From contig JAUSID010000053.1 of assembly GCA_030648295.1 (NCBI GenBank), positions 1-47,243 of the forward strand: 47,243 bases of DNA, given 5' to 3'. The translations under genes and the position numbers were made by a program. Source of the DNA: Opitutaceae bacterium (GTDB lineage Bacteria > Verrucomicrobiota > Verrucomicrobiia > Opitutales > Opitutaceae). Under the pieces are notes generated by a model. The model saw only the letters and a list, made by a program, of their open reading frames with translations. It was not told the origin of the DNA and did no database searches. The first letter of the stretch is position 1. Every line of letters starts with the position of its first letter. Positions 43,493 through 47,243 of this stretch are shown one piece after another.

Positions 43493-45250
43493 ATGCCGAC
43501 CACCCATCTCGAGATGAGTCCTCCCGTGCCGGAATCCGAGGCCGCTCGCAACCTCACCGCAGCGGCGAAGGACGGCGCGGCGCGGTCGATGTCGGCGGAG
43601 CGAAGGCGCAATGGCCTGCCGCCGGGGGATTCCGAATCCAACGATCCTTTTCCCCGGGTCGGCCCGGTGCCGGCAATGGCTCAACGAAAAATGGATGACG
43701 AGTCGGTGGAAATCCTCCTGGTGGACGATGTGCCGGACAAGCTGCTCGCCCTGGAAGCGGCGCTCAGCGACATCGGCCAGATCGTGGTGAAGGCCCACTC
43801 GGGCAGCGAGGCGCTCCGGCTCTTGCTCCAGCGCGACTTCGCCGTCATCCTGCTCGACATCAACATGCCGGTGATGGACGGGTTCGAGACCGCGGCGCTG
43901 ATTCGCCAGCGCAAATCGAGCGCGCACACCCCGATCATCTTCATCACCTCGTTCAGCACGGCGGAAGTCGAGGTCTATCGCGGCTACTCGCTCGGCGCGG
44001 TCGATTACCTGTTCACACCGGTGACGCCGGAGGTCCTGCGTTCGAAGGTGTCGGTCTTTGTCGAGCTGGCGAAAAAGAACCGCGAGATCCACCGGCAGGC
44101 CGAGGCCCTGCGCCGCGCGGAAGAGGAGCGGATGCAGCGGAAGCTCGACGAGACCAATGCGCGGCTCGAGTGGGAAACCCGCCGCAATCATTTCTTCCGG
44201 CTCTCGATCGAGCTGCTGGCAATTTCGGACTACAAGGGCGTGCTCAGCCAGACCAACCCCACCTGGCAAAAAACCCTCGGGTATCGCGAGGAGCAGCTGC
44301 ACGGCCATCCCCTGACGGAGTTCATCCATCCGGATGACCTGACGGCGACGAACGAGATCATCGCAAACATCCTGAAGGCGGACACGCCGCTGTATTTCGA
44401 AAATCGTTTCCGGGCCCAGGACGGCAGCTACCGCTGGCTCGGCTGGACGATTGCGCCCTTCGCGGCGGAGGGGCTGCTCTACATTTTCGCCCGCGACATG
44501 ACCGAGCGGCGTGAACGCGAAAACGAAATCCGGCGGCTGAACGGCGATCTCGAGCAGCGCACGCTGAGCCTGCAACTGCTTAACCAGGAGCTCGAATCGT
44601 TCTCGTATTCACTGGCCCATGACCTGCGGACGCCGCTGCGCTCGATCACCGCGTATTCCGAGATGCTGATTGGCGGGGAGGCGGGCGAGCTCTCGTCCGA
44701 GGCGGCGAAGATGGTCCGCACCGTCCAGCGCAACAGCGGCCGGATGACGCAGCTGATGGACGACTTCCTCGCGTTCTTCCGCGTGGCGCGAAAGGACGTG
44801 AAGCAGGAGAAGATCGTCATGACCGCGGTCGTGCGCGAGGCGATCGCGACCGTGCAGGTGGACAACAAGCGGATCATCGACATCCGCGTGGGCGCGTTGC
44901 CGCCGGCAAAGGGCGATCCGGCGATGGTGTTGCAGATTTTCGTGAACCTGATCTCGAACGCGGTGAAGTTCACCGCCGGCCGCGAAAAGGCCGAGGTCGA
45001 GATCGGCTGCCTGACCGACCGGTCGCCCCCGGTGTATTACGTTAAGGACAACGGCGTTGGCTTTAACATGAAATATTACAGCCGCCTGTTCGGCGTGTTC
45101 GAACGGCTGCACCGCCGCGAGGAGTTCGACGGCACCGGCATCGGGCTCGCCATCGTGCAGAAGATCGTGCAGCGGCATGGCGGCAGCGTCTGGGCCGAAT
45201 CCACGGTGGATCAGGGCGCCACGTTTTTCTTCACCCTCGCGCCAACCTGA
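43493..45250 (+). CDS. Response regulator / PAS / histidine kinase (phytochrome-type kinase core)
   Basis: 585 residues from ATG 43493; an internal ATG at 43678 (MAQRKMDDESVEILLVDD) starts directly at the receiver and is an alternative. The receiver (about 72-190) has phosphoacceptor D122 in VILLDINMPVMDG. A coiled coil (about 190-228) leads to a PAS domain (about 230-340: SDYKGVLSQTNPTWQKTLGY, GSYRWLGWTIAPF). The HisKA region has H376 in SYSLAHDLRTPLRSIT. The ATPase domain carries FVNLISNAVKFTAG, VKDNGVGFNMKYYSRLFGVF and DGTGIGLAIVQKIVQRHGG, the style seen in phytochrome-like kinases. Soluble. It begins 7 bases after the poly-HAMP kinase stop, so the two form a phosphorelay operon. No DNA-binding output is encoded nearby. 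Confidence 0.9.
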   Translation: MPTTHLEMSPPVPESEAARNLTAAAKDGAARSMSAERRRNGLPPGDSESNDPFPRVGPVPAMAQRKMDDESVEILLVDDVPDKLLALEAALSDIGQIVVKAHSGSEALRLLLQRDFAVILLDINMPVMDGFETAALIRQRKSSAHTPIIFITSFSTAEVEVYRGYSLGAVDYLFTPVTPEVLRSKVSVFVELAKKNREIHRQAEALRRAEEERMQRKLDETNARLEWETRRNHFFRLSIELLAISDYKGVLSQTNPTWQKTLGYREEQLHGHPLTEFIHPDDLTATNEIIANILKADTPLYFENRFRAQDGSYRWLGWTIAPFAAEGLLYIFARDMTERRERENEIRRLNGDLEQRTLSLQLLNQELESFSYSLAHDLRTPLRSITAYSEMLIGGEAGELSSEAAKMVRTVQRNSGRMTQLMDDFLAFFRVARKDVKQEKIVMTAVVREAIATVQVDNKRIIDIRVGALPPAKGDPAMVLQIFVNLISNAVKFTAGREKAEVEIGCLTDRSPPVYYVKDNGVGFNMKYYSRLFGVFERLHRREEFDGTGIGLAIVQKIVQRHGGSVWAESTVDQGATFFFTLAPT

Positions 45251-45397
45251 ACTTGGCCGCCGTGAACAACCCTTTGTCATCCCGAGTGAATGATGTGCTC
45301 ATGGTCTCGAAGCTGGACGAGCAGGTGAGTGCTCGCGCTTGGGGTGACATCCTTTTCTTATTTCGGATTTCGGATCGCGGATTTCGGATTTCCGAGA

Positions 45398-45612
45398 GTG
45401 GCACGGCCGTCCCGGCCGTGATGTGCGTTTCGATCTGCTCTCCATGGGCGACTCTTCGACCGACGATCCGCGGGTTCGGCAGTGGCTGCGGCATCCCTTC
45501 GACAGGCTCAGGGCAAGCTCTGCCGCAGATTGAATCGAATGTACCTTGGAAACATCTGCGGCTGGAAGCCGCAGCCACGTGATCCATGCGGGCGAGACGC
45601 CCGCGCTCCCAG
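45398..45612. repeat. Composite repeat island between convergent genes
   Basis: Members of several families lie side by side in the gap 45251-45637. The F-type hairpin GTGGCACGGCCGTCCCGGCC is at 45398. Family I ends are at 45480 and 45579 (GCGGCTGGAAGCCGCAGCCA). Between them is CCTTCGACAGGCTCAGGGCA. A half family A copy ends GCCCGCGCTCCCA at 45611. Upstream, 45361-45395 carries ATTTCGGATTTCGGAT-type repeats and 45276-45360 a TCATCCCGAG...GGTGACATCC pair. No gene is visible here. Confidence 0.75.
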
Positions 45613-45637
45613 GAGACGAAATCCGCGTTGCGATCGA

Positions 45638-46822
45638 TTACATCACGCGCGGTGACGTCGTGTCGGTCTGGCCGGCCTGCTGCGGGACGTTCTTGTGCAG
45701 CGGCGGGCGCTCCGTCCGTTTTGGCAGCGTCGTCTGGGCGGCCGTGGCGGTGGCGACCGCAATGGCGGCGGCGGCGGGCACGACCTTCTTGAGTGAAGAG
45801 AATTCCGGATGCGCGTGCACGGCGCGTTGGGCCGCGGCGATGCTGGCGAGGTGTTCTTCGCGTTCCGCCTCCTCGAGGACGGACTGCGGCACGGGCTTCA
45901 GCCCCCAGATCAGCCCGGTCCACGAGAGGAACTTCAGCCCGTAATAGGTGAGGTCGATTTCCCACCAGTAGAATCCGTTGCGCGTGGATGACTGGTAACG
46001 GTGGTGATTGTTGTGCCAGCCCTCGCCAAGGCAGATGATGGCAAGGATAAAACTGTTGCGGGAATCATCGTTGGTCTTGAAACGGCGTTTGCCCATCAGG
46101 TGCGCCATCGAGTTGATGCACGAGGTGCCGTGAAACAGCGCGGTCGTGCTGACAAAGAAGCCCCACACGAGCATCTGCCATCCGTTCGTGCCCAAACCTG
46201 GGGCGTATTTTTCCAGGAGCGCGCCGAGAACCCAGAGCGCAATCGCAAAAACCAGCGGTACCGCGGTGTCGAACCGGTTCAGCCAGACCAGCTCCGGATA
46301 CTTCGACAGATCCTTTATCTTTGAGTAATCCGTCGGAAAATTCCGCCGGCTCGTGATCCAGCCGATGTGGGACCACCAGAACCCATGCACGTGCGGCGAG
46401 TGGGCGTCCTCGGGCTCGTCGCTGTGCTGATGATGATGCCGGTGATGGTAAGCCCACCACAGGGCACCACGCTGCACCGCTGTCGCACCCCAGAGGGCCA
46501 GCAGGAACTGGCCGAGGCGTGATGTGCTGTAGGTCTTGTGCGAAAAATAACGATGGTAGATTCCGGTGACCGCGAACATCCGGACGACATAAAGCGCCAC
46601 CGCCGTCCATGCCGCCACCGGGCTGAATCCAACCCAGAGGACGCCAAAGCAGCCCGCGTGCAGGATGATGAACGGGATGCAGCGCATCCAGTCCACCTTG
46701 TCAGGAGCATTGCGAACCTTGTCGGGATCGCCCGGCGTGTAATCGGAATCAATCCATTGGGCAAAGGCAGTCATCAGCCGGCGGGCCGGCGACAACGAGC
46801 GGGGAACAGCAGCAGAACTCAT
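45638..46822 (-). CDS. Acyl-CoA/fatty acid desaturase, membrane di-iron (delta-9 type)
   Basis: 394 residues. Hydrophobic segments near 48-85, 103-122 and 185-232 hold the three His boxes of membrane desaturases: H90-RYFS-H95, HHRHHH near 126-131 and HNNHH at 270-274, giving the di-iron site on the cytosolic face. WWAYHHRHHHQHSDEPEDAH and GEGWHNNHHRYQSSTRNGFY fit the stearoyl-CoA desaturase (delta-9) branch, which introduces a cis double bond to adjust membrane fluidity. The last 80 residues (EEAEREEHLASI, then Ala/Thr/Pro-rich) are an unusual soluble tail. Internal ATG (residue 17) is an alternative start. The gene is convergent with the kinase operon. Confidence 0.9.
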   Translation of the reverse strand: MSSAAVPRSLSPARRLMTAFAQWIDSDYTPGDPDKVRNAPDKVDWMRCIPFIILHAGCFGVLWVGFSPVAAWTAVALYVVRMFAVTGIYHRYFSHKTYSTSRLGQFLLALWGATAVQRGALWWAYHHRHHHQHSDEPEDAHSPHVHGFWWSHIGWITSRRNFPTDYSKIKDLSKYPELVWLNRFDTAVPLVFAIALWVLGALLEKYAPGLGTNGWQMLVWGFFVSTTALFHGTSCINSMAHLMGKRRFKTNDDSRNSFILAIICLGEGWHNNHHRYQSSTRNGFYWWEIDLTYYGLKFLSWTGLIWGLKPVPQSVLEEAEREEHLASIAAAQRAVHAHPEFSSLKKVVPAAAAIAVATATAAQTTLPKRTERPPLHKNVPQQAGQTDTTSPRVM

Positions 46823-47243
46823 ATAGTCGGCCGCAAGGCAATCGTCGCAGGCTGGCGGCGCAAGACACCTTTTGCGGAATCCGGGATGAAGATTCCACCG
46901 GTCGGAGGACTGCTAATCGAAATCGCCGCATCTCCAAGGCCGGTTAACGAGAAGCGTCCCCGCCAGGCGAGGTGGCGACGCGATCAAAGCGGCCCGAAAT
47001 CGACGAAAATTCGTGCGGCTAGCCCGCATTTTTCAGTGCGCCGTGAAAAGCCATGGGACTTCAGTGGGGAAGTTAGAACAAGCCCTCCCGGGAAAGGTCG
47101 CTCCACCCGGTACCGCCTGGAGGAACGGTGGAGGCAACAAAGCCGTTCAAGCACTCCGGGAAAAGGCCCCGTCAGGGGGTCAGGAAGCGCGCAGGCCATA
47201 ATATGAATGAACACCGAGCAAGCTTCGAAAAGGGCAATGCGGA
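46823..47243. other. Right-end intergenic region with a possible partial gene start
   Basis: No complete gene is visible in these 421 bases. A family K end (TAGCCCGCATTTTTCA) lies at about 47021-47036, roughly 200 bases upstream of the desaturase. Between 47083 and 47195 several short stems can be drawn (GCTCCACC with GGTGGAG; CCCC-GTCA-GGGG), but I recognise no RNA family. ATG 47203 opens MNEHRASFEKGNA to the window edge and could be the start of a plus-strand gene; 13 codons are too few to judge. Confidence 0.35.

Noticed and set aside
47083-47195. Possible SRP or other structured RNA
   Set aside because: GTCAGGGGGTCAGGAAGC only partly recalls the SRP core; the conserved GGAAGG-AGCAGC loop is absent and the stems are short. 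Left as unassigned.

Overview
The window looks like a chromosome segment of an Opitutaceae-type Verrucomicrobiota (soil or sediment polysaccharide degrader). The main reasons are TonB-dependent receptors whose mature N-terminus carries the 'xxLSEFVVS / IKLDQFVVAS' type segment, an ECF sigma factor next to a FecR-LamG membrane protein, many secreted or TAT-exported sugar enzymes, DUF1080 and xylose-isomerase-like TIM barrels, high GC, and start codons that mostly lack a Shine-Dalgarno sequence. This assignment is inference; no rRNA or tRNA gene was seen.

Layout. 1-2376: tail of a RAYT-like transposase, a DedA membrane protein, a secreted glycosidase-like protein. 2504-9464 (minus strand): a sugar-oxidation cluster with two ketose 3-epimerase-like TIM barrels, a FucU-type mutarotase, an L-galactose/L-fucose dehydrogenase-like aldo/keto reductase, an exported FAD oxidoreductase and a zinc alcohol dehydrogenase. 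9917-16956: a complete TRAP transporter (DctP-DctQ-DctM) facing glucuronate isomerase UxaC and a UxaE-family tagaturonate epimerase, read as a hexuronate uptake and entry module. 17219-21255: a thioredoxin-like protein, small proteins, and metX-metW. 21338-24888: an alginate-lyase-family protein, and a TAT-exported TIM barrel paired with a DUF1080 protein (3-keto-glycoside chemistry). 25464-31319: TonB receptor, ECF sigma, FecR-LamG, secreted double-VOC protein. 31365-37510: a second, very large TonB receptor, a secreted S26B-peptidase-like protein, a VOC protein and a GH43 glycosidase. 38065-45250: a 1806-residue cytosolic poly-HAMP / GAF / histidine kinase / triple-receiver protein followed by a REC-PAS-histidine kinase. 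45638-46822: fatty acid desaturase.

The genes fit together as carbohydrate capture (TonB receptors), cleavage (GH43, alginate-lyase family, DUF1080), import (TRAP) and oxidation or isomerisation of uncommon sugars (fucose/galactose-type sugars, hexuronates), with a phosphorelay pair whose stimulus is unknown.

The most unusual property of the window is its intergenic DNA. Nearly every gap over about 70 bp holds a palindromic or tandem repeat, from at least a dozen unrelated families, several present in two or three copies. One family (about 148 bp, terminal inverted repeats AACCGCGAATG) occurs twice with inverted interiors but similar right-hand flanks. One family (TGGGAGCGCGGGC) lies only between convergent genes. 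One splits dctP from dctQ, and one appears to donate the start codon of a gene. The RAYT-like fragment at the left edge gives a possible, unproven, mobiliser. The second standout is the poly-HAMP kinase, whose 276-bp repeats are nearly identical.
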